In this document: in pieces, positions 11,995 through 22,583 of the stretch
Layout of the letters: each line of letters begins with the position of its first letter
Numbering within the stretch: the first letter of the stretch is position 1
DNA from: Solanum dulcamara
Lineage: Eukaryota > Streptophyta > Magnoliopsida > Solanales > Solanaceae
Assembly: GCF_947179165.1 (NCBI RefSeq)
Contig: NC_077247.1
Location: 13,281,501-13,345,500, forward strand
Length of the DNA stretch: 64,000 bases
Direction: 5' to 3'
The notes under the pieces: generated by a model
Seen by the model: only the letters and a program-made list of their open reading frames with translations
Told to the model about the DNA's origin: nothing
Databases searched by the model: none
Made by a program: the position numbers and the translations under genes

Positions 11995-14268
11995 TTTAGG
12001 ACCGGATTCCACACCCTAGGTGTGATCGGTATTTAGAAACCATTGCTAGTACCCAAGAGAACCCATAGTTTGGCTAACTCACTAAACGGAAGTCTTACTT
12101 ATAAAAAGCATACTAATATGGGAAAAATAAGTGTGAATAAACTTAAAATTTTCAATTAAAACTCAATGCTCTGATATATATGTGAGATATAACTTAATGT
12201 TTTCAACAAAAATCTTGAATGAATAAACCTGAATAAACTCAAACTATGTCTGACTAGTCTATCAAGCCTCAAAATATTACTATGAATAGCTACTGAGACA
12301 GGCCCATATCGACCTCTAAATACTGATAATAAATACTACAAAGTAAATAATCAAGACCGCCTATGAATGCAAAGATGTCTCACCAAAAGCTGAGTGAAAA
12401 TCTGATTTTCAACAATGCACCTGTTGAGGATCTCTATCGCCGGTGTCTGCATCATAAAATGATGCAGAGCCAAAGAGCGTCAGTATATGGAATGTATTGT
12501 ATGTAAAATAGATAAAAATAAACTTACTCAAAGATACTCAACTAAACTCTGAAAATAGCTCAATTCAATATAACTTGAAATATATGTGAATGAATTCTTT
12601 AAAAGATATAAAAAAGTAAATGTAACTCAGTATATAAAAAATATTATACTGTACTCTTGGAGTGTTTCTCTAACTGACAACCATCACTTATGAGCTATGT
12701 GATGATACAATGAACTATTTTTGTGGCCATAGACATCTAATACCTTGACAGGGTAAGGGGCACAACTCATCTCTAGATCAAATAAATTTTCTCATTGGGA
12801 CTATGAGAAGTCACCCAAATTAACACTACAATTCTATCCTACATTGGCTATGTAGTTTATGGAGTTCGAGTTGTTCTATACTCTTACCCAAATGGCACAA
12901 TACTACTCCCAAAAATATATTTAGTATGCTCATATCTCAAATGAGTAAAGTTTCTCAATTAACTCATTTAGTGTCTTTGGGATTTAGCTCAAAACTCAAC
13001 TCATCTTTTCTCTTTAAAATAGGAAGGTTCTCAACTCAATGAATGCATTTAGAAGCATAATTTGACTTCTCAACTCAATATCAAAAATAGATGTTAAAAT
13101 GTATTAATACTCATTCTCAAAATAGTAATTGAGAGACTTCTTAAACTCATCTCATGCTCAAAATAATTAAGAGACTTATCGAACTCAACTCATGCTCAAA
13201 CTCTTTCTCAATTAAATAATGAAAATAATTATTCTTTAACTCAAATGTGTGCATAATAGAATTAATGCAAAACTAAACTAAGGTTCTTGTGAATATAAAC
13301 ATGAACACACATCTCAAGAACTCAACTTAAGAAAATCATTAAAGTATATTCAAATATATAGAAGACCTCAATAAAATTTATATAGATAACTCAAGAATTC
13401 AGTTTATTAGAATTGAAACTAAATATCAAACTCAACTTAACTGTATGAATATGTAGGGAACAAGGATGAACATATTCTGATGTTATGACAACCTTACATA
13501 CTTGGAAGAATAATTATCTAATCGAAACTTTAAGACCTCGCTTAAAATTCTTGAACCCTAGCGCTTCTCCTTCTTTTCGATTCTTGCTCTTAACAGATTC
13601 TACGTATTAATGAGGGAAAAACTCCATTGGGTACTGATAAAGGGTTAATTTTATTTCCAAAAATGGCTTGAATTAAGTTTGGAAAAGGTGGGGAAAAAAA
13701 CAAGAATGTCCCCACTTAAAACTGACTGGGCCGCTACGGGCCCCTTTTTATGGACCATTATAACTCTTACAGACCGTAGGGTTCATTTCGTAGGACTTGG
13801 GATCCAATTTTATATCTCATTGGTTCAAGGCTTGGTTGGTCTATGACCAAGCTTTTATGGGTCATAGACCTGTTGACAGGTCATAGGGACCATCTGTAGA
13901 ACTTGATTGGAACTAGGGTTTAGGCTCTATGAACCTCTTGCTACGACTCGTGCAGCTTCCTACGGGTCGTAATACCCATCCGTAGGAAAGTTTTGCACAT
14001 TTTAGTAGCTATTGGAACGTGACACTAAAGTCTATGGTTAATTCCTATAGGTCGTAGAACAGACGATGGATTGTATACCTAACTCATAGAACTGATCTTT
14101 GACTCTGCAATTTGGCTAAGTGTTGGAGGACTCTATGAGTCCCACTGACAACTCGTAAAAACTCCTACATGTATTAGGTCGCATGCGTGGGCCACTAAAC
14201 AGTGTTTTTCTCAATGTTTTCCTATGGTCCTCAAAATTAATCTAAGTTAAAATAGTATGGGTGTTACA
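11995..14268 (-). repeat. Element C 5' LTR (about 2270 bp)
   Basis: Starts TGTAACACCC at 14268 in minus orientation; the inner end near 11995 is degraded and placed by alignment with element B's LTR end. The word cluster at 13735-14190 holds CTACGGGCC, CCGTAGGG, CTACGACTCG and GGGTCGTA-like near-palindromes. It shares extended similarity with 8664-10804 in inverse orientation, including the segment around the TGATGCAGA-like hairpin at 12450-12475 (B: 10325-10350). Confidence 0.82.
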
Positions 14269-14580
14269 CCTCCTATCTCTTCTTTCTAGATTAAATTCAA
14301 CATCAAAATCATCATTATTATATTCAGTATTTAGAAAAGGGATATGAGGTACATTCGTTCTTACTTGGGGTCTAACATTATTAGTTGGTCGTACAACATT
14401 ATTATCCCTCCTAATTGCAACTATGGTATCATTCTACTCGGTAATCATATTCCTTATCTCTTGAAATTGAAGGTTCCATCTCTTGAATTGTTGGTGCATA
14501 GCTTGAACGGTGAAGCCATTCCTTCCTTTGATCTCGGCTTCTAAACGAGCCCTTTCCTCATCACTACTTGAATTAGACAT
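14269..14580 (-). pseudogene. Element D gag, N-terminal part
   Basis: The frame starts at the ATG ending at 14580 (MSNSSSDEERARLEAEIK) and continues through a charged, probably coiled-coil segment (VQAMHQQFKRWNLQFQEIRNMI) with an in-frame stop after MITE. It then reaches a RRDNN-rich linker before the border with C at 14268. The coiled-coil N-terminus resembles gag of some Ty3/gypsy elements; this is inference from style, as the capsid domain is missing. Confidence 0.6.
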
Positions 14581-15145
14581 CAAAAAAAAGAATAAATTAT
14601 CAAGTATCATACTTTAAATATGGTTTTTACCCTCTTTTAAACTCACCCACACTTGTCTTTTTTCTTAAAATAACCTTTAAAGAAGAATACTTTGTAGATT
14701 TATAATTAAACCAAAATGTGTATCAAGTTTGTAGTAATAAATTACAGAATTTCGAGACACAAAAGAAAGGGAAGCAAGAGTCCTAGAACAAGTAGGGTTT
14801 AGTTGAAATAAAACATGAATAAAAAGGAACTTATTTAAAATTATAAGAACAAGAAAAAAAATTCCTCTTATCCTTAAAGATCTAGAATCCCCTCTTCTTG
14901 TTTCCTTCTTGTTTGAAAATATGGAGAGCAAGCAATAAAATTTCTTTGAGAGTAAGTTATCAGATTTCTTAGAGATAATCAGATTTGTTGGAGACCAATA
15001 TTTTTTAAAACTTTTTTTCCATGTTACTCTTTAGATTTACTATTCACTCTACTTTTACTGCTCACCCTATAGTAATATTTTATTTTTTTGCTCTAAGTAA
15101 TGAAGAAATCACAATATTTATCAAGAATATAATCTTGATCAAACT
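14581..15145 (-). other. Element D leader between primer site and gag
   Basis: About 565 bp of AT-rich sequence between the primer-binding site and the gag start. I see no domain; the minus-strand 84-codon frame at 14677-14931 has no recognisable motif. Confidence 0.5.
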
Positions 15146-15156
15146 GCTCTGATACC
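15146..15156 (-). promoter_or_regulatory. Element D primer-binding site
   Basis: Minus strand GGTATCAGAGC matches the initiator tRNA-Met primer site almost exactly (first T missing or changed). Confidence 0.75.
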
Positions 15157-15312
15157 TCTTAATAAGATCGAGATTAAGAAGATCATAAATATAGAATTGA
15201 ATATTAGAATACGGAAGCAACAATAGAAAAGAAACAAAAAAATTAGTTAATTAAAGATATGGGAATTCAAATGAATGATCCAAGAATTTCAAAGAATTTG
15301 ATATTCTAAGGG
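15157..15312 (-). repeat. Element D LTR, inner part
   Basis: Inner 150 bp of the LTR between the primer site and the insertion of E. The exact inner terminus is unclear because no TG/CA end is obvious. Confidence 0.6.
15308..15312. repeat. Left target-site duplication of element E
   Basis: AAGGG directly before the TG terminus at 15313; pairs with AAGGC at 22173-22177. Confidence 0.65.
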
Positions 15313-16560
15313 TGTCTAGACCCAAGCCTAGGGCCTACATGCGATACAGTGATCTAGAATCCGAAGGATCCCAACCAAGACATCTTAGCACTCATTGCAT
15401 ACATAAGGTAATGGAAACATAACAAGACAACCAGAAGAATCAACTCAATATAGAAGTCAAGGAAAGTAAACTTCAAACACACATCCAAAATGAACTTACA
15501 TTAATTTAAACGTCTAATCATGCCTCTATTCTAGAATTGATGGGGGCTTAGAAAAAGTTCTTAGCTCACCCAAATCATAAAAGAAAAATTCATATAAACC
15601 ACTTAAAAGAAAAGCCATGTGCTCAATGAATGAGGACTCACCAACTCTTGAAAACTAAAGTAACACTAGTCAAGAATGTGAGCAGCATGAGTGTCGTCCG
15701 TCCCTACATTTTAAGACAATATAGGTAAAATATGTGGTAGTACAAAGAAGGTACTAAGTATGTGAGGTATGCATAAAAAAGTAAAGGAATGTGAGAAATA
15801 TGACATAAGATGCATGACCAGCATAATTAGCATGGATTAACTTAAAGCATTTGAAATATCATGTAAACTATGGTCAAAGCATCATAAACTTCATAATACA
15901 CTTTTCATCTTTGCATATAACTTGAATATAGGATAAGAACTTTAACCAACATCTTAAGACCATGAGAGCTATAATATGGAATCCGATGTAACTCCCACAT
16001 TGAGGATAGAGAGGCTATTTTCCAAGGTAAACTCCGTGAGAAACAACTTTAACACAATAGCTATATGTGGATATACTAACTAAGTCAAGAAGACAACCTA
16101 CGAGGGCAACGTAATTTGAGATTTTAGGTTACTACTAGGATTCTCTTGGGTAACTAACTATGTTATCGGACCGAACTCCACCTATAAGTTCTCTAGATGC
16201 TTTGTCAATATCCCAGCGGAAATCATTAAATCACAGAAAATATTATCATTTACTTTATCATGAAAATAATCATTAGAATGTCTCATTAGCTTTAGTGATT
16301 CATAAGAATCCATAAACTTCAGTGAGAATTGTCTTTATCACCACCTAACCATGATTGTGTGAGAATTGTACTTATCACACCATAATAAATTTCTTGGATC
16401 ATAATTGATCATCATCATAACTTTCATCATTAAATAATAATCTCAACTTCCTTCATAAAAGTTTCTTTTGAAATCATTGAACTTAGAATCATAACTCATG
16501 CAAATCATTTAGACTCAAAACTCATGCAAATAATCATTACACCTCATAATCATAATTGAC
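15313..16560 (-). repeat. Element E 3' LTR, truncated
   Basis: From about 15456 it aligns with the other LTR from 20281 onward (same runs around the AAACTTCAAACACAC segment, and again near 16320 against 21150). It stops where integrase coding sequence begins. It lacks the part matching 21371-22172, that is U3 with the promoter. Confidence 0.82.
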
Positions 16561-17400
16561 CAATCAAGGCCATCTCACCTAGGTCAAACCATCCCATCGG
16601 TGACCTACATCCTCTTCCATAATGCTTCAAAAGAGCCATTAGAATGCTAAAGTGATAACTATTATTGTAAGAAAACTCAATAAATTATAAATATTCATCC
16701 CAGCTTCCCTTGAAATCGATTACACATTCCCTCAATATATCTTCTAATATTTGGATCATTCTTTCGGCTTAAGCATCGATTTGAGGATTGAATATTGTAC
16801 TTAGCTTAACCTTCGTACCAAGACCCTTTTGAAACTACTTCCAAAAGTGCGAAGTGAATTGAGTACCTCAATATAATATAATGGTCAAGGGAACACCATG
16901 TAGCCTTACCAACTCACGAACATACAACTTACCATAATGTTCATCACCATAAGAAGTCTTAACAGGTAGAAAATGAGCCGACTTGGTCATTCGATCCATA
17001 AAAACCCAAATAGTGTCGTATAGTTTCTTAGTATGAGGCAAACCCATTATAAAATACATATTCACATCTTCCTACTTCCAAGTAGGGATTTCAATATCTT
17101 GAGCCAAACCTCCTAGTTTTTTATGCTCAACTTTAACTTGTTGGCAATGTGGACACTTAGTCACGGACTCCACTAAATCCTTATTCATACCATTCTACCA
17201 ATATGCTTCCCTTACATCACAATAAATCTTAGTGGAACCCGGATATATTGAATACGGAGAACCATGGGCTTCATCTAATATCAATTCTATCAAACCATAA
17301 ACATTAGGTACACACAAGCAACTTTGGTAGCGAAGTACCCCATCTCCCCTGGAAGAGAGCCACAATGGCTTTTTCGGCAACCATCTTTTTCAATTCAACC
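16561..17400 (-). pseudogene. Element E integrase
   Basis: From the N-terminus (17380 downward): a GVLRYQSCLCVPNV block, EAHGSPYSIYPGSTKIY, the zinc-binding CPHCQQVKVEHK block near 17120-17165, and the core with FIMGLP, DRMTKSAHFLPVKTSYG and ELVRLHGVPLTII. Downstream are GTQFTSHFWK and LEDILRECV, ending in GRGCRSPMGWF at about 16600. The first catalytic Asp (relatives MDF) is Tyr, the second (SDRG) is lost to Tyr plus a stop, and the Glu of LED is kept. The C-terminal domain and any chromodomain are deleted at the LTR border. Confidence 0.87.
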
Positions 17401-17420
17401 AAAGTCGGATCATGGTCTTG

Positions 17421-18020
17421 CTAGGCCTTAACATCCACCATAAGAGATGGTTCCAAACCATTATTTACAAGAAAAACCCCATCATTTGAATCAACCAACC
17501 GCACACCTAGATAGGCCAACCTATGAAAATATTTAACCAACTCCTTCTTACCTTCCTCAACATGAGCAATACTATTTATAGACGACTGACTAAGAGCATT
17601 GGCCACAACATTTGCCTTACTCGGATGGTATAACACACTTACATCATAATCCTATAGTAGCTCAAGAGACCTTATTTTCCCAAGGTTCAAGTCCCTTTGG
17701 CTAAACATATATTTCAAACTTTTATGGTCGGTGAACACATCAACATGCACCCCATAAAGATAATGATGCCAAATTTTTAAAGTAAACACAACCGCCGCAA
17801 GTTCAAGATCATGGGTTGGATAGTTCCTTTCATGGACCTTAAGTTGCCTAGAGGCATATGTTATAATCTTTCCATGTTGCATCAAAACACAACCAACACC
17901 AACCTTTGAAGCATCAAAATACATGACGAACCCATTAGACCCTTCTGATAGGGTCAAAATAGATGCGGTAGTAAGATGATCTTTCAACTCCTGAAAACTC
18001 TTCTCACAAGCTTCCGACAA
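17421..18020 (-). pseudogene. Element E RNase H with linker to integrase
   Basis: The frame 18020 to 17652 carries [49 protein letters not shown] and [18 protein letters not shown]: all expected acidic residues are present. The frame 17636 to 17421 continues with YHPSKANVVANALSQ and the AHVEEGKKELVK linker. A stop and frame change separate them at about 17640-17652. This is the best preserved RNase H in the window. Confidence 0.87.
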
Positions 18021-18840
18021 TTAGATTTTCACTATCTTTTTAGTCAACTTAGTCAAAGGGGACGATATTGATGAAAAACCTTCTATAAATATTATATAGT
18101 ATTCGGCTAGGCCCAATAAACTCCTAATATCTAAAGGGGACAACGACCTAGGTCAATTCTTAACTGCCTCAATTTTCTTGGGATCAATCATAATCCCTTC
18201 AACAGACACAATGTGACCATGGAAAGAAACCTCCCTTAATCAAAACTCACATTTATTATACTTGGCAAATAATTGCTTATCCCTTAGCATTTGGTAATAC
18301 AGTCCTTAGGTGAGTAGCACGCTCTTCCTCATTCTAAGAGTAAATAAAAATGTCATCAATAAATAAAATTACAAACATGTCTAAATATTATTTAAACACC
18401 CTATTCATCAAGTCCATGAATGTCGCAGGGGCATTGGTCAATCCAAATGACATAACTAAGAACTCATAATGATCATACCTTGTTTGAAATGCCGTATTGG
18501 GAATATCACACCCCCTTACCCTTAATTGGTGATAACTAAAAACTAGGTCAATCTTAGAGAAATAGCTTGCCCCTTGTAGTTCATCAAACAAATCATCTAT
18601 ACTTGGAATTAAGTATTTATTCTTGAATTGTACTTTATTCAATTATTGGTAGACAATGTACATATGAAGCGAACCATCCTTTTTTATAACAAACAATACG
18701 GGAGCACCCATTGGGGATATAGTAGGTCTAATGAAACCTTTGTCTAACAAGTCTTCCAGTTGATCATTTAACTTTTTTAGTTCCGCTGGGGCCATTCAAT
18801 AAGGAGGGATAGAAATAGGTTGAGTATCGAGAAGAAGGTC
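18021..18840 (-). pseudogene. Element E reverse transcriptase
   Basis: The fingers region near 18660-18800 reads [12 protein letters not shown] and [17 protein letters not shown] in broken frames. The frame 18642 to 18388 gives [66 protein letters not shown]. The catalytic FIDD (VILFIDDIFIY) is at about 18345-18375 and intact. Downstream (18300-18040) decayed thumb sequence continues to RNase H. Broken by at least two stops. Confidence 0.87.
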
Positions 18841-19137
18841 TATGCCAAAGTCAATTTCCTATTCAGGAGGAACACCTGTTAGATCATCGGGAAACACATC
18901 CGCAAACTCAGTGACAATAGGGACCAACTATAGAGAAGGGGCTTCAGAACTAATATCCCTAACCTTCACAAGATGGTAGATGCAACCTTTGGATATATTT
19001 TTCTGAGCTTTAAGGCAAGAAATGAATTGACCTTTGAACACAAAATTACTATCCTTCCATTCTAGGATGGGCTAATTAGGGAATTAAAATTTAACCACTC
19101 GGGTTCTACAATCAATAGAAACATAACATGCATATAA

Positions 19138-19692
19138 CTAATACATACCAAGGAGAACATCAAAATCGGTCATCTCAAGCTCAACTAGATCACATAGAGT
19201 AACTTTATGGGAAACCAAAACCAGACAACTCCTATAGACTCTTTCAACCACAAATGACTCACCTATGGGAGTATAAACGGAAAAATGCTCTAACAATATT
19301 TTATGGCTAACATCAAATTTCATGGCTATGTAAGGACTAACAAAATAAAAATTTGCACCAGGATCAAGAAAAGCATAGACATCATTGTAAAAGACTCGTA
19401 ACATACCGGTAACAATATTGGGAGTCTCCTCCACCTCTTGCTTACCATGAAGAGCATAAAACTGATTGTTGCATTGGCCACCCTCTGGTTGAGCTTGGGC
19501 ACCTTGTGGCACTTGTCCTTGAGGATGACCATTTTTAAATTTACACTCCTTAACATGATAACACGTCTTGGCACATCGATAGCACACATTCAAACCCGTT
19601 TGACACTCTTCCCTTGTGATTCTTCCCACACTTCTTGCATGTGGGGGTAACTTGGCAATTAGGAGCACCTCATTGAGGCTTAGGTTGGGCAC
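19138..19692 (-). pseudogene. Element E zinc knuckle and aspartic protease
   Basis: A 184-residue open frame. The knuckle reads CYRCAKTCYHVKEC, so the His of CX2CX4HX4C is Tyr. After a glutamine-rich linker (QGQVPQGAQAQPEGGQ) comes the protease: YAFLDPGANFYFVSPYIA, YTPIGESF and DLVELEMTDFDVLLGM. D-P-G at the active site as in A and B. It ends with a stop one residue after LLGM, where relatives have DWL. Pre-RT linker sequence follows to 18840. Confidence 0.85.
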
Positions 19693-20280
19693 CCTATACT
19701 TATCAAACCTAGAAGTTGTAGCATTTGAAGATCCTTGACTAGATAACCTTTGAAGAAAATTAGGATGCCCACCACTTTCGGACCTAACCTAAGAAAAATC
19801 ACCCCCATCGGTCCTTGGACTCTCTAGTTTTTTCCCTTAGCCTCTCATACTTCATTTTCTCTAAATAGGTCATGCCTAGAGATGTACATTTCCTAAATCA
19901 ACATGGCGGTCTTACACTCCTTGGAAACCACATCTAACACACCCCATATGAACTTTCTCATACGATCTCTTGGGTCAGCAACCATGAATGGAGCATGTTT
20001 TGATATTTGGATAAACTTAAGGGAATCCTCCCTCACACTGTTACCACCTTGCTTGATATTGATAAAATCTTATATCTTATCCTCCCTCAACTCCAATGGG
20101 AAAAATCAAACAAGAAACACTCTTTTGAATTCATCCCAAGTCACAAGATCTACGTCCCCTAGGCTCTCACTCTTCTATTGATCAAACCAAATAGGTGCAA
20201 CACCCTTCAATTAATAAGTTGCCAACTCCTCCCTCTCCATTGGAATAAACCCCATAATCTCCACAATCTTGTAAATGCTA
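19693..20280 (-). pseudogene. Element E gag, N-terminus missing
   Basis: Minus frames show the capsid-like domain: DIYKIVEIMGFIP, ELATY.LKGVAPIWF, WDEFKRVFL, FFPLELREDKI, FINIKQGGNSVRE and DPRDRMRKFIWG, KECKTAMLI. The sequence passes directly into LTR at about 20281 with no start codon or primer site, marking a deletion. Several in-frame stops. Confidence 0.8.
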
Positions 20281-22172
20281 TCAATAATATAGAAGTTAAG
20301 GAAAGTAAACTTCAAACACACGTAAAAAATGGACTTACATCAATTTAAACACTAAACATGCCTCAATTTGATACTTCATGGGGGCTTAGGACAAGCTCCT
20401 ATCTCACCCGAATCATAAGAGAAAACGTCAAGTAAACCACATAAAAAAATTCATGTCCTCAATGAATAGCGACTCACCAACTTTTGAATACTAAAGTAAC
20501 TCTAGTCACAAAAGTGAGGAGTGTGAGTGTTGTCTATCCCTACATTATAAGACAATGTAGGAAAAATATGTGTTATTACATAAAAGGTACTAAGTATGTA
20601 AGGTACGCATGAACAAGTATAGAAACGTGAGAAATATGACATAAGATGCATAACCAACATAATGAGAATGGATTAACTTAAAGCATTTGAAATATCATGT
20701 AAACTATTGTCAAAGCTTCATAAATTTCATATTAAACTTTTCATCTTTGCATATAACTTGAATGTGGGATAAGAAATTTCATCGACATCTTAAGACCATG
20801 CGAGATATAACATGGAATCTAATATAATTCCCACATCAAGAATAGAGAGGCTACTTTCCAAGGTAGACTCCATGAAAAACAACTTTAACTCAATAGCTAT
20901 ATGTGGATCCACTAGCTAAGCCATAAAGGCAACCTAGGGAGTCAATATAGTTTGCGACTTTAGATTGCTACTAGGATTCCCTTGGGTAACTAACTATGTT
21001 GTTAGACCAAACTCCACCTATAAGTCCTCTCGGTACATAGTCAATATCCTAATGGAAATCATTAAATCATAGAAAACATCATCATTAACTTTATCATGAA
21101 AATAATCATTAGAATATCTCATTAACTTTAGTGATTCAAAAAAATCCTTAAACTTCGGTGAGAATTGTCTTTATCACCATCCAAACATGATTGTATGAGA
21201 ATTGTACTTATCTCACCGTAATAAATTTCTTGGATCATAATTGATCATCATTATCATAAATTTCATCATTAAATACTAATCTCAACTTCGTTCATAAAAC
21301 TTTCTTCTGAAATCATTGAACTTAGAATCAAAACACATGCAAATAATCATTGAACCTTATAATCATAATTGAAAATAAATTTATGCATGTCATTCATAAT
21401 ATAACTTGAAATCATGAAACTAATGTAAAAACATGATGATAATGATCATAAATAACATCTAAAAATGAAATTTAAACAACCTAATATAAATAAACAATTG
21501 AAATTTGAAGAAAAGTTTGTGGAAACATTGGGAATTCATGGGTTAAAAGAACCCAATGATGAATCCTCATATACCTAGGTGAAATCAACTCAAAATTGAA
21601 GAAGAACCTTGATGAACTTAAAAACCTAGCTGGAAATTTGAAGGAGAGCTTGAGAGAATTTTTGGTCTTGCCTTAGACAAATTTTGAAGAGTGATTTTGA
21701 ATTGAGGGAGTTTTGAAGAATTGAATATATATATATAGACTTTGAACTTGTCCATAAAAGTGTCTAGGTTCATTGAATCGAACTTTTAAAAAGACATGAA
21801 TACCTTTCATTAAAAAAGAACTTTGGACTTACGACATGGACTGTATGAGTCGTAGAAATTATGAAGAGTTGTGTCATAATCTTCTCTACGATTTATCTTG
21901 TCGAGTCATAGATAAGGTCATGAGGCTCAGTAGTTGCAGGTGTTTAAACCCTGCACTATGACAGGTATCTAGACTTCTTTACAATTTGTCAAATTACTTT
22001 TAGACCCACACACATCCCTTATAAATTTTCCAGCCTCAGCTTGACTTCTACGAGTTATCTTTATTCTTTATAATAGTTTCTACGAGTCGTAGACGGACTC
22101 CTAGACCTGGGGTCAGTTCCCTTTTGTTGAGATTCTTCTTGGTTCCAACTTTGCAGCTTCTGGGGTCTTACA
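20281..22172 (-). repeat. Element E 5' LTR, inner end deleted
   Basis: Starts TGTAAGACCCC at 22172 (minus). The TATA-rich run at 21724-21738 reads TATATATATATTC on the minus strand and lies downstream of a word cluster at 21830-22110 (TACGAGTCGTAGA-like near-palindromes). The inner 140 bp, present in the other LTR at 15313-15455, are missing. Confidence 0.83.
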
Positions 22173-22177
22173 AAGGC
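22173..22177. repeat. Right target-site duplication of element E
   Basis: AAGGC directly after the CA terminus at 22172; four of five bases match the left copy. Confidence 0.65.
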
Positions 22178-22500
22178 CTTGAAAAGATCCTAGTAAAAAA
22201 CTTATAGATTTATGGAAGAAATAATGCCATTACTTGTGAAAATGAATCAAAATAGTAGATTCAGATCTTGACCGCTTTATGAGTAACTAAAGAAAATAAT
22301 TAGTATTTATAAACTAATCACCTTCCAAATAATACCAAAAAGAAATCAAAGACATCACAGGAAGAAAGTAGTTTATAACTATGAAACTAGTAAATGTATA
22401 AAGATAAATTCTCGAAGAACAAGTCACAAAGGTCCAAAAGAACTCTCTCAAATACTATTAATATCAATGTAATGTGTTTCTACTAAACTAAAAAGCACTC

Positions 22501-22509
22501 ATATTTATA
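22501..22509 (-). promoter_or_regulatory. Candidate TATA box of element D LTR
   Basis: Minus strand TATAAATAT about 75 bp into the LTR. Confidence 0.5.
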
Positions 22510-22583
22510 AAATAAATAAGGTGGTTGCAAGCCCTAAAATATCCTAAAAGAACAATCTAGAACTTAATAAAAAAAACTATACA

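Larger units (their letters stand above)
10805..14268 (-). mobile_element. Element C: Ty3/gypsy relative of B, 5' LTR plus gag
   Basis: Minus-strand LTR (14268 to 11995), primer site and gag, stopping at 10805 where element B's LTR ends. Gag at the break reads the same QNF position as element B's gag linker, so the rest of C is expected left of B. The right border at 14268 abuts gag of element D. The predicted target duplication is CCTCC (14269-14273). It is the same family as B by LTR and gag similarity. Confidence 0.82.
15313..22172 (-). mobile_element. Element E: Ty3/gypsy with two internal deletions
   Basis: Bounded by TGTCTAGACCC at 15313 and GGGGTCTTACA at 22172 with flanking AAGGG and AAGGC (5 bp, one mismatch), so both outer ends are natural. 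Minus-strand order from the right: 5' LTR, gag (N-terminus missing), zinc knuckle, protease, RT, RNase H, integrase, then 3' LTR. Two deletions abut the LTRs: near 20280, the LTR inner end, primer site and gag start are missing; near 16560, the integrase C-terminus, polypurine tract and the outer part of the 3' LTR are missing. LTR ends resemble element A. Confidence 0.87.
14269..22583 (-). mobile_element. Element D: retrotransposon with short LTR, split by element E
   Basis: D consists of 14269-15312 and 22173-22583. In minus orientation: LTR of about 570 bp, primer site, a leader of about 570 bp and a gag N-terminus cut off by element C at 14269. A 5-bp repeat (AAGGG at 15308-15312, AAGGC at 22173-22177) marks E's insertion. 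The LTR begins TGTATAGTT at 22583. Clade not determined; the short LTR separates it from the other families here. Confidence 0.68.
22173..22583 (-). repeat. Element D LTR, outer part
   Basis: Continuation of the D LTR beyond element E up to the terminus TGTATAGTT at 22583. A good TATA box (TATAAATAT, minus) lies at 22501-22509. Confidence 0.62.

Noticed and set aside
19903..20181. Plus-strand 92-codon frame
   Set aside because: Antisense to the capsid-like domain of element E gag.
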